A stretch of DNA of 64,000 nt from Zonotrichia leucophrys gambelii (taxonomy: Eukaryota > Chordata > Aves > Passeriformes > Passerellidae), in the NCBI RefSeq assembly GCF_028769735.1, contig NC_088171.1:144605917-144669916 (forward strand). The letters run 5' to 3'. Under the pieces are notes generated by a model. That model worked only from the letters and a program-made list of their open reading frames with translations, was not told the origin of the DNA and did not search any database. Position 1 is the stretch's first letter. Each line of letters starts with the position of its first letter. The translations under genes and the position numbers were made by a program. Shown piece after piece: positions 24,318 through 38,915 of the stretch.

Positions 24318-27300
24318 TTCTATACCACCGTCATTTACCCATACTGTATCCCCTACACCCCTGGGCTGAGGAAAGCTGAGAGTTTGGAGAAACTGTGAGG
24401 TTTGTGCTTTCACAATGCTGAGAGCGTGAGATGGCCTCACAAAGGCCACCAAAGACAGAGCTGCAGTAGGTAATAGGTGATGTTGAAATGGTTTGTACTG
24501 TGGTGCTGCTCGGGGGAATAATTTCCAACATGGACCTTTCTCCCCACACCCTGCAGAGTGCCCACCCAAGCCAGAGGGCAGGGCTGTCTGTTGGGCAGAT
24601 GTCTCTTTGCACAGCAGTCAGCCGGGCTGTGGAGAAGCTGCCTTTGTGCCATATAAGTCCCACTGTGAAGATCTCACCAACTCTCCAAAACAGCCTGAAC
24701 ATCTTGTCATCTACTTCTTAGTCCTTGATTTTTGGAAGATTTTCAATGTCACCATTATATATCTCAACATATATCTCGATTTTCTCTAAGTAAGGCAGGA
24801 GTAATGACCTTCCTTCCTTCCTTCCTGGGTCTACACTACTACATGCATACAGATACTAGAAAACAGGCACAGGTCCATTATATGTGATTGGGTTAATGGG
24901 GGTTTTATTTTGCCTTTCAGCTGTCAGTGATGCAGCTGCATTAAGAACCCTCAGGAAATCTCCCTCGTCTCCATGATTCCATGCTTTGTCCATTATTTTG
25001 CCACCATCTCAGAAGCTGAGTGGCAGATAAAGAAAGAAGATCAAGAGCTGTGTTTCATTAGAGATGCAAGCTTAGAACCTCAGAGAAGTTATAAAGACAG
25101 GGTAGCATTTAATATTGCTAGAAAGCTTCACCTTACCTGCCCCACAGTAACTATTAACAAGCCTCTATGCAAATATCAGCAACTCCCTCAGCAGCAGCTG
25201 CTCAGCCCACATTTTCAGGCCCTAGAACAGGCACCAGCAGCAGCAAATTTGCTGTCTTTCCTGCCAATAATGTTTCAAATATTTTTGCTGTTCATGTAGT
25301 TATAATATCACTCATTGTAGCAATGTTGTTGTTATGAAAAAAAAGCTGCATGACTCAGAAGCCTCCTCTGCAAGGATGTGAAATAAGTGTAAAAATATGC
25401 AATTTCTGCATGTGACAGACAGCTTTCCTTTCCAACAAAAGTTGCAAACTGCATGTCCTTTTAGTGCAAGTAACAGGACTCCTGAGAGCCATCTTGCTAA
25501 TGTGAAGGGAACAGCTCTGAGAATTACATTTGTTCATATTTTATTTGCTCTGTTTCACAATGTTCAGGAGTTGTTATTGTCTAGTTCTTTAGAATTACAC
25601 ATTTTAAGACGAAGCTATAGCACAGCCTTTAGCTGTGCAAGTCCTAATTAATTTAATCTGCTTTTTTATGCTTTTGCTGGATACTTGCTAGAAGTCAAGC
25701 TGGTGGGAGATTCAAAAACAACTCATAAGGTGCTGCTGCTCACACAACCCATGGCAGGGGCACAGTCTCACCCCCTTTGTTCCAGCACCTACCCCTTGCT
25801 ATAGAGATCAATTTGTAACAGCTCGTAAAGCCCACCCTGGACAGTGATTGCTGACAAAATGCAACCATCACATAGAAATTTCAGCATCTGCAGAACTGGG
25901 CCATTAGACATTTCATGATAAATAATGCTGCTGGTTGTCAGGGTACAGATAGCCTTAAAGTAAAGGTTACTCACAGCAGAATGATTGGAGCCTGAAAGCA
26001 GAAGTATGTGTTCATTTGTTTTGAGATGTATTTGAAAATACAATTCAGTATGTGCTAAATTAATGATCACAGGCAGAAATCAGATGATTGGTAGAGGAAA
26101 AAGAGTCCACATGCCTGTTTCTGCTGTGATGTGATTGGAATTAGTTTAAATATATCTCTTACATCTGTTGATTTTTGGTTCTACTTTTCAGTAATAATCC
26201 AATCTGCATCAGTATTTAAAAAATAATTTAGCTCCATACTGCAGCAAAATTTATTACAAAACCATAAATAAACCAAAATGAAGATTGCCCAAGTCCCAGG
26301 ACTGTAACAACATAAATGAATAGGGATGGATAACTCATTTTAACACACACATGAAAATTATTTAAGCTGGCAACCTGCTGGGTTTCTTCATTATATCAGA
26401 AGCAACCTTTAAGGTTATGTAACAGCTGTAAATATAGCACTGAAGCAATTAATGGTTAAAAGAGGCTTGACAGAAGCACTGTCTTTCCTAATTATTCAGC
26501 TATCAGACTCAGAGAGGCTTTGTTGATCCAGCAGCAGCAGAATTCTGCCCTCCAGTGTAATTCTGACTTGTGCTGAGCATCCAGTGAAACTGAAGCACTG
26601 CTCAGAAAAAGAGGGAACTTATCTCCTTTTCCATGATAAACATAATTTGATACTTTTTGTCATACCTGGCTGCCTTTTTTTAATAAACACTGAGCTAAGT
26701 GCTGTGTCAGAGCCCAGTTGCCCAAAGAGACCTTGGGTCTGCAGCTTTGTCCCTATTTAGGGCCACTCTGAAGCATCTGGTGCTGTGTGATCACAACACA
26801 GGTGCTTTCCTGAGCTGGCAATAGCTAATTATGTCCATACACAAGTGACCTTCTGGTCTTTTTGGCCAGATCAGCTTTGAAAATGTTCCCTTTCACTCTA
26901 TTCCAGTAGAACTGTGTTTCTGCAGTGCTAAAACACCTCACAGGCTCAGGCTAATTTCAGAGTGGTTTTAGCTAAACTCTTTGTGCCCTAATGCAGGACA
27001 GGGGGTTCCACTCTCTTCCTCTGTGCATCTCACATATTATCACAGCTACACCAAAAACTAAAAGCTTGGTAAAGAGTCTACATGACAAATACAGAACCTT
27101 ACCAAGCCATGGTTCTGTGACCTGACTGTCAGGGATTTGTAGTTTGTGGGATGAAGTGTTGGATTTGATGTTTATCCCCCAAAATACTAAAACACAGTGT
27201 CCAAGAGGACTGTCTTCTCCTGCATGTCCTCCTCCTCCTATGGAAGGAGTCAGAGGACACTGCTCTCCCTTGAGGACTGGTTGGCATCAGAATCCTCTCT

Positions 27301-30300
27301 CCAGGTGTGTCCCCAACAGTCCAAACATTTTGCCTTGAAACAGCAAATTATGCTCTATTTTTTACAGATAGTCAAAAGTGGTGGAGTAATCATAACAAGG
27401 ATCATTTAAGTGGAATGAGGTTGGAGCACAAAAGTATCACCTTAAATGGAACTGGATCACAGACTATATCATTGGGTTTCTGAGCTGTAGTACATATTTT
27501 AAAACCATTGTAAAATTCTGGCTGCTCTCTGTAGTTTGGGATTTAACTTGTAAAATCAAAATGGATGCAAAATGTTTTCTTTTAAAAATCGAAGTGCTTT
27601 TTCTATATTTTTTAAAAAAATCAGTTCAGGTCATAATAAAGCCAAGATTTGTACAAGGAAGGAAGGAAAGAAGGGAGAAACAAGAGAAACATTCAGAACA
27701 TGGGGCAGTAGTGAGAATCAGGAATGCTTAAGAACAATGTTTAGGTTGCCATGTCCCTGAGGACTGCTGGGGAATGAGTCTCATGCAATTGAGTGGAAAT
27801 GCCATCTTACCTGAAATAGTCTTACGAAAATATTTGTTCTAAAAAAAAATCCATTTTCTGGGAAGGAAGTAGAGCAGAAAAAGATTTTTAATGTAAATCT
27901 TCATAAACAGCTGTACTTTAATAGCTGGCTGAGTCCAAATATAAAAACACAGTTGCAGATTGTATGAGCATGGGTGAATATATTTTTTTTGCCTTCCCAA
28001 TAATAGACTAGATTTTCCAGTAAATAGGCACATAAGTTTTGCTTCTAAAACTACTGAAAATTTTATATGAGTTTAATACTAGAGGGATTTCTGTTTATAT
28101 TAACATTTCAGGAATCCAATTTATTTTCCCAATAGATATTTGATATTCTTGTCTTGGCTGCTTTAAAGGAAATATTTTCCTCCAATGTTTAAGGATGTAC
28201 ATCCAGAGAAGAACTGCTTTTTTGAGGCTAGAAAGGAACTTTTATCTGGTTTCTATACATTTAGGACAAAACCAGGAAGCAATCCAACTTACTGCAATCT
28301 CAACTGCATACTGTTTAAATTGTCAGATTCGCAGAAAAATAATTGACGTTCTGACTGATGGATTTATCTTTTCTATAGATGTGAACAATTTAAAAAGAAT
28401 TATCAGAATGCAGTTACATTTTATGGATTTCACATAATTCTCAAAATTTCACAGTGTGGAAGTACCTTATTTGATGGGAGATGGATGTCTGGCTCATTAG
28501 TTAGGAACAGGGCTGGAATACTTGGACCCTGGGCAAAATTGCATTGTCACTTCTGTGTGTATCAAAGATGGTTTTAACCATGTTATTCTCTCAGTTATGG
28601 CATCTCTGCTTCCCACTGCTTGCTGAAAGCAGAAACAATCTGCCTAAAATATTCTCCTCTGTCAAAGTTTTAATTTTGTTTTTATGTAAATAATGCATAT
28701 GTGGAGGCACTGGTGCTGCTGTCATTAAGTGGGAATAAACCTGGAGCTTTCAGCTCTGCAAGCACAGACCCACACAATGTGAGCAGAAGGAGCAGTTCTG
28801 TCACATTCTATTAAATAACAGGCTGCTGCAGCCACTGTTCTCACCATGGGGAGGGCCAATCTGCATGCATTAAACACTGGTTATAATATTAAACGTGGAA
28901 GTGCCAGCAGAGGCTGTGGGGCCCTCATTTGATCACTTTTAAAGGGCAGGAATCAGGGAGGGCATGAAGAGAGAGGCTGCTCAGGCTCTGCCTGCAAGCA
29001 CGTCTGCCTCATTGAGGCTCTGCTACAGTCATTAACCACCACGGCTCTGTAATTCCAAACAAACCACACTGGAAGCAGCAACTGCAAATGAAATAATTAA
29101 AGTCAGCTTTGCTTTGCTGAATGTTAATAGGCTAATTGTCCCACAGACACTTAATGGAAGCCTGTACCTTTTCTGTGTGTGAAGTGGTGAAAGCTTACTT
29201 AAATGCTACAAATGTGCCTCAAATGATCCAGCTAGAGACACTACGTGCTGCAGAGGTAAAAGAGAAAAAAAAGTTCCTTTTTCTCAAGTCTCAAAGTGAT
29301 GAAATCTCGATTGCAGGGGAAGGCTGTCTTGAAATGCCTGAGAAATAACCCATTGCATTGATATTCTGTCAGAGTCTTTCACTGCTGAAGACAGAGAAGT
29401 AAAACAAATAAATCCTGTCACTAAGGAGTGAGCTGAACTCAATACAGTGCACAATGTTTGCAAGGTCAACTCCCTGCTCTCTATAGGCTGCTCTGTTTAT
29501 AACTGCTGTGCTCAAAACCAAAGCTCACTGCTGATCCCCATATGCTGACAGCACTTACTCTCACACTGAAGCCAAAATAATAAATCTCAGCAAGCATTCT
29601 TCAAAAGGAGACCTGCATCCTTCAGGGTTAGCTGCATAGAAGAGGAAAGCAATGTCAGAATGGAGTCAAACTTTAAACACACTTTGGAAAAACTTTGAAG
29701 ATTGCTTGAGCTCTGGGAGGGGAAGAGTCCAGAAGTCACACTGATTTTTCCATCACTCTTCTCTTTCCACACAATATTTATTTGTCTGGCTGTAATTCAC
29801 ATTTTCTCTATGTTTCACCTTAATTATTCTGTGCCTGAACTTGAGGAATCTCTTTTCTGTAATTTTTTAATATCTCTCTTCCTCTTTCAAGCTCCATGAA
29901 GGGGGCACAATTGAAGTGATTTGCTGCTGAGGATGAGTGGATTCCCTATCATCTTCTACACAGCTGTCAGACCCACAGAGCATGTTCGCTCAGTGAATAC
30001 ACAGATTAAAACAAGTGTGCAGCTCTTTTTAGCTGATCACACACACACTCATTACATTCCTCATAATCATGAAAGAGGCTGAATGAATTTCCTCCCTCCT
30101 CAAATGTGTCCATTCCACGGGAAGAGGGCACAACAATGAATTTTAGGGTCCCCAATGACTCAAAAAGGCAGCCAGTCCTTCTGCTACGACACCAAAAGGA
30201 GGTTCTAGCTATCAATCTCAAATCTGAATCCTCCTATGAACATTTTCAAATCAAGGAGAGAATAAATGATTGAGGCAGAGAGCAGATGTTTAGGACATGG

Positions 30301-33300
30301 CTGCTTATAGCGTGAAAGAGAGAAAGGCATTTTCCTCTGTTGCTATCAATAAGGCTGAGCTGCTTCATTCTATTATTTGAGGGAAAGTAAAAGCTGCTTT
30401 GAAATGCTACCCCTGCCTTGAGGAGCAGTCACACCAGCCAACTGCAACACCTTCACTGGGAAGGACAAAATGGGTGAAACCATCCACCTGTGCTGCACAG
30501 CAGAACTCAGTGTATGCCTCACCACTCTTCCTGTCTCATTAAATTAAATCAAATCAAATCACCTCTGAGGTTTAGATGGTGGAATTGTGCACAACAGGGA
30601 TCTGTCTGGGCTTTCATTTCTGCACGAAGTGTGGGTTAGAGGAATGTGCCTTTGCAGCTCAGTTTCATTGATGTGTGAGCTAGTATTCATGCCAGGTTTT
30701 CTTTAAAGGATACTTGAATGGCTCTATTTTTAGATTTTACTGTGATGTTATTTCATCAGCAACTGCATGCATAATGCATTATCAGCAACAACAAATTTAA
30801 TCATAGCATAAATCAGCCAAAAAAGATGCTACAAGAAATCAAACTCCAAATTGCTTTGCTTGGGGACTTGAGTAAATGGATTTTGATTTTTAATTTCTAA
30901 ATTCAGAGATGCTCTGGGGGCATGCTCCCCAGATGTGCAGCTGACTGGTGAATGTGTGTTGCAAGGCGATTCAGGTGCAATCCCAAAACCTGAAACATCA
31001 TATTTCAATCTGAAAGAGCTTTTACAGATTTTCCTTAAGAGAAATTGAGACCATCATTTGGGTCTCTCATCTAAATAATTCAGTTAAATTTCTGACTGAT
31101 GTCCAAAGCCACTTGCTGATCATTCACAAATTCCAAACTGAGGAAGAAGAATCTGCAAAGTAATTTCAGTGTAGTCCCCCAAGACCCAGCAAGGAAACCT
31201 TTCACAGGCACAGAAGGCTCACAATGTTCCAGTTTAATTTCCAACAGAAGAGAAAGAGTAATTATCTGGGGCTGTGGCCTGTTATTAATGTGTTAAGGAA
31301 ATAGAATTCAAATCAGACACCTCACAGAACAGCACAGAGACCAGGTTTTCAGCTGGGAAAGATTTTTATTCATTGCTGCTGTCTTTGTTGTCTGTGGACA
31401 ATCCATTTAATCTAGCTCAACAGCTTTAAAAAGTAGGTTAAATATGTTATTTGTGGGGTCAGATTTGCAGGGCAGGGCACATTCCTTTTCCTTGCAGATA
31501 ACATGGATGTGAGAGCCCCAGCCATTTCAGCTGGGACAGATCCAGCTGTTTGTGCAAGCAAGGGTCTGCTCCTGTTTCACACTCTCAGGAAGCAGAGGCA
31601 GGACCAGCTCAGGGTGTGCTCTGGCCAGGGACAGCCTGGGCTTGAAAGGATTCAGGGATTAGGGCTCCTCTTGCTTCCCAAATAGCTGTCCTGGGGGAGA
31701 TGGCTGAGCCATACCTAGGGAGCAGGGCAGCAGCTGGATGTCTCCATCCCAATGGGACAAACCTCAAAGTATCCTTTAATTAGAGCGCCATACCTGTGAC
31801 AGCAGGAATATTTTGTCCTGACCTCTGTGACTCTTCTTCACAGTGTTTTATCTTTTGCAGGGAAAATCTTTCTCCTCCACACCTCTGCAATCTGGAAGAG
31901 CCTTTTGTAATTCTCTGTTTCATGGTCTTATCACATTTATCTTCAAGTTATCTCTTCCCTTTGATTAGGCCTTTTATTTCTCTTTCCCCTGGGTTATCCA
32001 CCTCTGTTTCCATAGTACATAATTGAGCTGCTGAATATTCATTATTAGTCCCTGGAGTCACATAAAGATCTCTAGAGGAGGATAAAACCCTCCTTGGTTG
32101 TGTTTTGGTTAGATTAGATACAAAATACTAAATGTAACTTAGTATGCATTATCTCCCCTTAGTTTAGATAGAATTGGAGAGGGAATATTTATCCTTTCAT
32201 AAGGGAAAGGAGGGAAGGGAAAGGGGTTGAGCACTGAGAGGGAAGGAGGGATGGGGAAGAAAGCAGCCAGGCAGTCAGCAAGAAGGGCAAAGATTACAGT
32301 CCAGCCACTATAGTGTGATTCCCCACTGTCCTGAACAATTCCTCCATCTCTGTCACAATTCCCCCCTGTCCTGAAATCATTGTGTTTACTGAGGGTATTT
32401 CATAATTTCTTGGTAATGGCACCAGAACAAACAGAGTTTGAAAGCAGCAGGAATAAAGAATTCAAGCAGCTAACTTTTTATTCAGTCTAGCAAACCTGGC
32501 AGATAGAAGCTCCCTTTGCAAGCAGAGGTCCAGCAGTGCCAGCAGGGCTTCAGATGGCCGAGCTATTACTAGGAGAGAGGATCACAGGAGAGCTTTGAGA
32601 CATTGCTTCACTAGTTTTAGGCATGGCTTCATTCCCTGGGGATCCCAGCCCCACTGGAGCACGGACTGCAGCAAGGGAAGGCTGTGTGCAACCTGCCTGC
32701 TTTGCCTGCTCCAGCAGGATGATTTCCCCTGCCTAGGAAGGGACAGTGGCATTCCCAGGGGGCAGTTCAGGGCATCTGGAGGTGCCATCCTCAGCACAGA
32801 CTGGTTGGTTCAGCCTTGATGAATGACCCATCTGATAGTGCAGCCTATAAGCTGAACAAACAGATCAGGAAAACATGGCAGTTTGGAAAAACAAATCAGT
32901 ATCTTTTTCTTCTTAATAAAATGATCTGCATGACAGAAGTATTTGAACAGTTTTGGATTTTTTAGGAAAATGCTATGTTTGGCTGTAAGTACACCTAATA
33001 TCTTCATTTAGCACAATTTCATTTTGACCTTTTAATATTTTGCACCAAGAAAAACATTCTCCAGTGACTGTGGTCAGGACATATTAAGCTAGATCTATAC
33101 CCAGGGATACAACGAGTATTGAAAAGCATGAGCAGGAGAGATGAAAGGCTCTGGCCTTTCTAGGAAGGTAGAAGGACATACTCCTGCGTGGGATACAGCT
33201 GGACCAAAGTCTCCTCAAGCACCAGGTGAAAATTACCCTGATGTTCCTCTCCATTCTGCACTGCTGTTGCAGTGATATCTTTGTCCAGGACATGCCTCAG

Positions 33301-36300
33301 CACAGGCATTTATCCATGGAGGAGCTGTGCAGCCAAGCAGGGTATTCCACATGCTACATTCTGTTAAATTCACCAAGAGTTTGCTAGCAGTTTCTTACAT
33401 TTGTACAGACGAGTTCCCTTGGTGAGCCTTTGTGCTGACAAGGGCAGACATGCAGCATTTACATCCTGAGAGGTAATGATGGGATGCATCCCCATGATAA
33501 TCCCTTTCCACATACCCAAAGCAACCCCCAGCACTTCAAAGCTGCCTGTAATGTTGCAAAAAAATAGAAGTCCAGGACACATTGTCAATTTAAAAACAAA
33601 AACCAGATTTGTGTTATAGAAGGCATATAAATTGCAAAGCAGTACCTTATGGGTGATGATCTGTCTGAATGACACTTCCTCTGCTGCTTCAGGGAGTTTT
33701 CAAAAACAATGTATTCTAATGAGTCACTGTAATGACTTGAAACCAAGTCAGAAAGAGAAACTTTCTGTAAAAGACTACTTTTAATTTGGAACATGAGGTA
33801 TTATTCAGAAAGTATCAAATATCTGTTACTCATGTAATGATTCTTTACAAACCTAGTACAAAGCTTTTCCTTGGTAACTGCTGTGTTATGGAAAATCTAA
33901 ACCCTGGCACATGATAATCTTATCTTATACTTTGAATTGACAAGGGAAATAACTTTCACTCAGATTCTTTACTGTGTATGTTTATAATCCTTCTTTCAAA
34001 ACAAAATTAAATCTAATAAATATCCAAAACAAATTTCCTAAAAGTTGACAGTTCCCATGGGCTGGTGCTTTTTGGTTTAAACACTTTTCCTTCATTTCCT
34101 TCATTTCCAATCATTTTGTCATTGATTTTGCTTTGGCTGGTCTCAATATGAAGCTCACATGTTAAGAAGGCAAACAGTAAAAGGACAAAAAACACATAAG
34201 TCCTGAAACTTAAAAACTGGAATTATTCACAGCCATCAAATCTCTGCATGAGTTATAATTAGCTCCATTTTTCACCCACATGAAAATTAGTAAAGGCTAT
34301 GTTTGACTACTACACATAAGCAGTTATACCAGAATGTATTGAGGGAATGTCATGTATAGTAAGTGCTGACAAACTGCTAAAATTTTTTTTTTAAATTAAT
34401 CAGGAAAGACACAAGTTCCTCCAAATACTTTGGACAGAAAAGGAGGGTTCTGTCACATTGTCTGCTCACCCAGATGAACCAGATATGTATTTATTTGTTC
34501 ATGATAAACAGACAAACACGCAGTGCTCAGTGCTGGTGTTTCCAAAGGCAGCACTGTGGAACTGGGTCAGACCTTCTGGGGGGAAAGAAATGGGAAAAAG
34601 AGCAACCTGCAACTCTGACAGAATTTACAAACTTTCTGAACCATAAAATATGGTTCTTCATGTCTGCCATGGAGAAGGTTGGGAGGGTATGGAAAGTTTT
34701 AGTTAGTAAAGGCATAGAGACTCCAGTGAGTTCTCATCATTAAAAGCCATGCAATAACTAATTTATAAGTTAAATGTAAAAGTTCAAGTCACAACGTGCC
34801 AGTCATGTTCCAGTTTGAATAATTCCAGCCTGCATAGCTGAAACCCCTTGCCTGTTTAAGTGGACATCATCTGTGGGCCACCCATTGCTTTTCAGCACTC
34901 TTGCTTTCCAGGTTTCCTCTCATTTCCATCTCTTTGTTTTGAATTTCTTTCCCCATGCATAGGTTAGCTTGAGTCTTTTTCCATACTGAGTTTCATTTTG
35001 TTATTTTCAGCTTGGCTCTGAATGAGCTAGATGATGCTCATGCTGCAAAGCATTGCCAATCTTGCCATACCATCTGTTTCAAAAATTAGAGAAGAAGCTG
35101 AATCCCTTAATAGGATGAAATAACTGTACTTTGCTCTGGGAGTTTTCTTCATGGGTTCTGTTTTTTGTTCACTTGTTGATAGTTCTGTCCTTTATGGCCC
35201 GGTAATTTAAATACCATTATGTTTTCTGCCATTAAGCCTCCCTGAAAGCTTAATTTTGCCTAAGATGGCTGATGCTCTATACAATCCAATTTATTTTGCA
35301 CTTTAAAGCTGAAAAGTCTTCACAGATATTTCTAAAATCTCAAGCAGTAATGAAGAACAGCATGTTTTATGAGACAATAACTAGATGTTTCTTCTACTGG
35401 TTTTTAGGGCCATATCTGCGTTTTTATACCATTTTATACCATTACCTAAAACAGAAAAAGGCAATAATTTTATAATTCCTCTTTAGAAATGGTTGTGATT
35501 TTTGCTTGATCTGAACCTTATTTGTTTTCTTTTGTGAATCCTATTACTTCTGCCTTAGATGTGGAGGATTTCAGAAGGGCCAGCGAGAATGTGCTCCTCT
35601 ACCCCTATGGCAAACAAGGAAAACCAGTCTGGAAAAGCTCCAAGAGAAAGGTACCGCTACAGTAGTGAGGAAGCATTGTTCCTCCTCTGTGCACATCTCA
35701 GCATGAGCTTGTTACAGCCCAGTCACACTCCATCCTCCTGCTCCTCTCAGCTAACTGGCACTGAAGGTGAGCGCATAGGTCTGCAACAACTGGACATGAA
35801 GAGGATTTTTTTTTTTTTTTTGCAGAGTCAGTGAGCAAATATAATACAATTAAAAGCTATACTTTCTCCTAATACAGTTCTATGTATGTATGAGAGCATT
35901 GTGGTTTTTTTCAAAATTATTTCCTTAATTTCAGTGTTTTTCTACTGACTGATCAGACCTGGTTCCTACAGAGTGTGGCATTTTCCTCATCTGAGGAACA
36001 AGGAACAGAGCAGAGTTGGCAGACTCTCATTACATGGGCATTTCAGCAAGAGGGTCACCAGAAAATGTTCAGGTCCATAAATAAGCAGGAGAGTGACTGA
36101 GGAAGTTCCAGCAGTGGCAGGGGATTCAAGAGGAGCTGAACACTTCAACACTTGTTTGAAGCTCACATACCAGCTGTTGACGCATTTCTCTGTTTCTGCT
36201 GCAAGCTGCTATTGATGGGGAGAATCACAGGTCTTGTTGTCCCTTTTCTCTGCTAACCAGGTTTATCTTCAGAACTTTAAGCTTTCTTCCTTCAATTGAA

Positions 36301-38362
36301 AGTTTTCTCCTGCTGGACTTGCTAGAGCTGTTCTGGGCAAAGACAGTTGTAAGTTAAGTGTTGAAGGCATGAACCACAGCACAAATCATAGATAGAAATA
36401 AGGGAGTAGTAGGGGTCTGTGCTGTGTCTCAAGCACATAAATCACCCTGCAAAACAAGTGAGTACTTGGGTGCCTCAGCCCCATCACCTTTGGACAGAGG
36501 TGAATTTATCTCTTCCCTGGAGCTGGGCGGTGAAGGAAAAGTCACTGAACAGTTCATACTTCCCTCCTATCTCTTTGCTTCATGTAAACAAAACACAGAT
36601 TATAAAGTCGTGGGAATTAATCCATTTTACAGGAGTCAAACAAATTTAGAGGAGTTAGAATGGCAAGTTTTTGTGGCATCATATTCCTTTGTAAAGCACT
36701 GTTAGTGTTTCAAATAATAAGGTGCAAAAAACAGGATTAGAAAATAATAAGTGTCTATTAGGAAGGATTAGACAACAGCTTCAACTTGAGAAGTGGTTTT
36801 TCAGACTGGATAATTTTTAATAAAATGCACATCCTTCCTCCATCTGATTTCATTTCCTAAGCCCTGAAGCCTTCCTTCTCATAGGCAAACTTCTTGTTTC
36901 TATGGGATTTTTGATTGCATAAGGACTGCACATATTCACAAGATTTGAGTTATTTTGAATTTTTTATAATCTCTGAGATTAATTATTTATAAACACTTTT
37001 TAGAAACTTTCAAGTTTGGTGTTACTAATTTAATGCATCTTTTCTTTCCAAATGCTTTTGATAGTGCATTATTATGCAGCTCAGTTCAATCAATGATGAA
37101 GCTTCATTTTTTCATTCTAATTAGTCATCATATTTTTAATAGCCTACAAAATAAAAATGAAAAGCGATTTATTTTTCTGAGCCCACAACCAAAGGCTTGG
37201 TACATAAACTCTAAAGCACTCTTTTCCTCTAAAGTGTAAATCAGTCTGTGGCACTTCAGTTTGTTACCTGCACAAGACTGGATTGTGATGGATAACATGC
37301 AAAGTATTTTGAACTACTACAGTGTCATGTTTTGTTAGCAGATTAAAATTATTATTATATCATTATACAATACCATTCATGCTACCTAAAAGCACCTATT
37401 TACCTCTTCCCACAGCAGGCTCTGTACAAAGAAATAGTAGAGAGAGAGAAAATATTCTTTTATTCTGTTCAATAAGTAAAAGTCAGCATGGAGTTCAGTG
37501 CTCTAAAAACTCTTTGCCACTTAGACTTTCTCAGAAAAGTAATGCTATTATGAGGATCTACTCAGCAAGGAGGCTGAGTAGTTAAGCATCCAATCATCAA
37601 AGTTCTGAGCTCATGTTTCTTGTGAAAGAAATGAGCAATATAGGCAATCAATTTTCTTCTGAATCTGAACATTTTGGATTATTTATAGATACTGCCTCAT
37701 CTTTGGAGTTTGTTTTGTTCTTGTTATTTAAATTTTGTTAAAGACCACTAATTTCAAAGTGAGAGAAGAAATTGTCTAAAATACTGATTTATACCAGTCA
37801 GTCTGCAATGATATCCATTAACCTTTGCTGTTAAAACAGAACCAGCTCTTGACAATATTACAGAAAAATAGACCAAAAGTTGAAAGAGATTCTCACATAG
37901 TCTCTAGAAAATTCTAAAGTTTTCTAGGCTTTTATGATTGTTTATATATGTAGTTGCATGAATTCCGTGGATCCATGTTGAGGTTTTTTACTGTTTATAT
38001 GCTAACAGGTTTTAAGTGTTTTTGAAGAACAACTCCTCTTTATTGAGAGAGTTTTTCCCTTTAATGTTTTTTAAATAAGAGTACAGCCCTAAACAATGGT
38101 CTATCTTTATACTAAAATAGTGACTTTCAAGGAAGAAAATAATTTAAAATTACTGTGAGTTAACATCAGGATGGCTGAGTTCTACGAAAAATACAGTTCC
38201 ATACAAGCCTGCTACCCATATCAGTTTTTTGATGTTAAGAGATCCAATTTAAGATGTTCCTTTCCCTGCTACTCTACCCTTTTGACAAAGGAGCTAAATG
38301 TACGTTCTTACCTCTCAGTAGAGAAAATGGCTCAGTGTCCCAGTCCTAGTTTCATTTAAGGT
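24318..38362. other. About 14 kb without recognised genes or mobile elements
   Basis: This is the longest stretch free of recognisable insertions in the window. It contains only small simple repeats: CCTT repeats at 24808-24826, GGAA-rich DNA at about 27656-27676, AATCA repeats near 30541-30560, and T runs at about 35808-35821. No frame above about 110 codons with domain-like content was seen. One subregion, 28860-29130, is rich in TAAT-core homeodomain-type sites and reads like possible regulatory DNA, but a single sequence cannot prove constraint. Confidence 0.45.
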
Positions 38363-38915
38363 ATGGTATGCTTTGGCTGGATAAAGGTTACAGCTGGTAT
38401 GGGATTGAGGTTTCGGTTTGTGCTGGAAATGGCATTGATAACACAGAGATGTTTTAGTTATTGCTGAGCAGGGCTTACGCAGAGCCAAGGCCATTTCTGC
38501 TCCTCACAGAAACAAGTGCAGAAGGAGCTGTGAGGGGACACAGCCAGGACAGGTGACCCCAGCTGGCCACAGGTATATTCCAGCCATGTGCTGCTGTACT
38601 CAGCATATAAAGATGGGGAAGAAGAAGGAAGGGGAGACATTCAGAGTGATAGTGTTTTTCTTCTCAAGTCACTGTTAAGCACAAGAGAGCCCTGCTTTCC
38701 TAGAAACAGCTGACCCCTGCCTGCCCATGGACAGTGGGGAATTAATTCCTTGGTTCACTTTGCTTGTGTGCTCAGCTTTTGCTTTACCTATTAAACTTTA
38801 TCTCAACTCACGAGTCTTCTCACTTCTACCTTTCCAATTCTGTCCACCATCCAGCTGGGGGAGAGAGCAGGAGGCTGTGTGAGGCTTAGTTGCTGGCCAG
38901 GGTTAAACCATGGCA
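38363..38915 (+). mobile_element. ERV LTR with TATA box and poly(A) signal
   Basis: A forward-strand LTR of about 553 bp, running from TGGTATGCTTTGGCTGG at the left to GGTTAAACCATGGCA at the right. A TATA box (TATAAAG) lies at 38606-38612, and the poly(A)-type TATTAAA at 38789-38795 is followed by the characteristic tail 'CTCAACTCACGAGTCTTCTC'. The flanks AAGGT (38358-38362) and GAGGT (38916-38920) look like a 5-bp target duplication with one change, which fits ERVL/class III integration. No internal viral sequence follows, so it is probably a solo LTR. The minus-strand LTR at 52577 belongs to the same family. Confidence 0.85.

Noticed and set aside
35808..35821. T runs here and at 9257, 10243, 15981 and 17281 as poly(A) tails of processed pseudogenes
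   Set aside because: No coding-like sequence or target duplication is attached to any of them.
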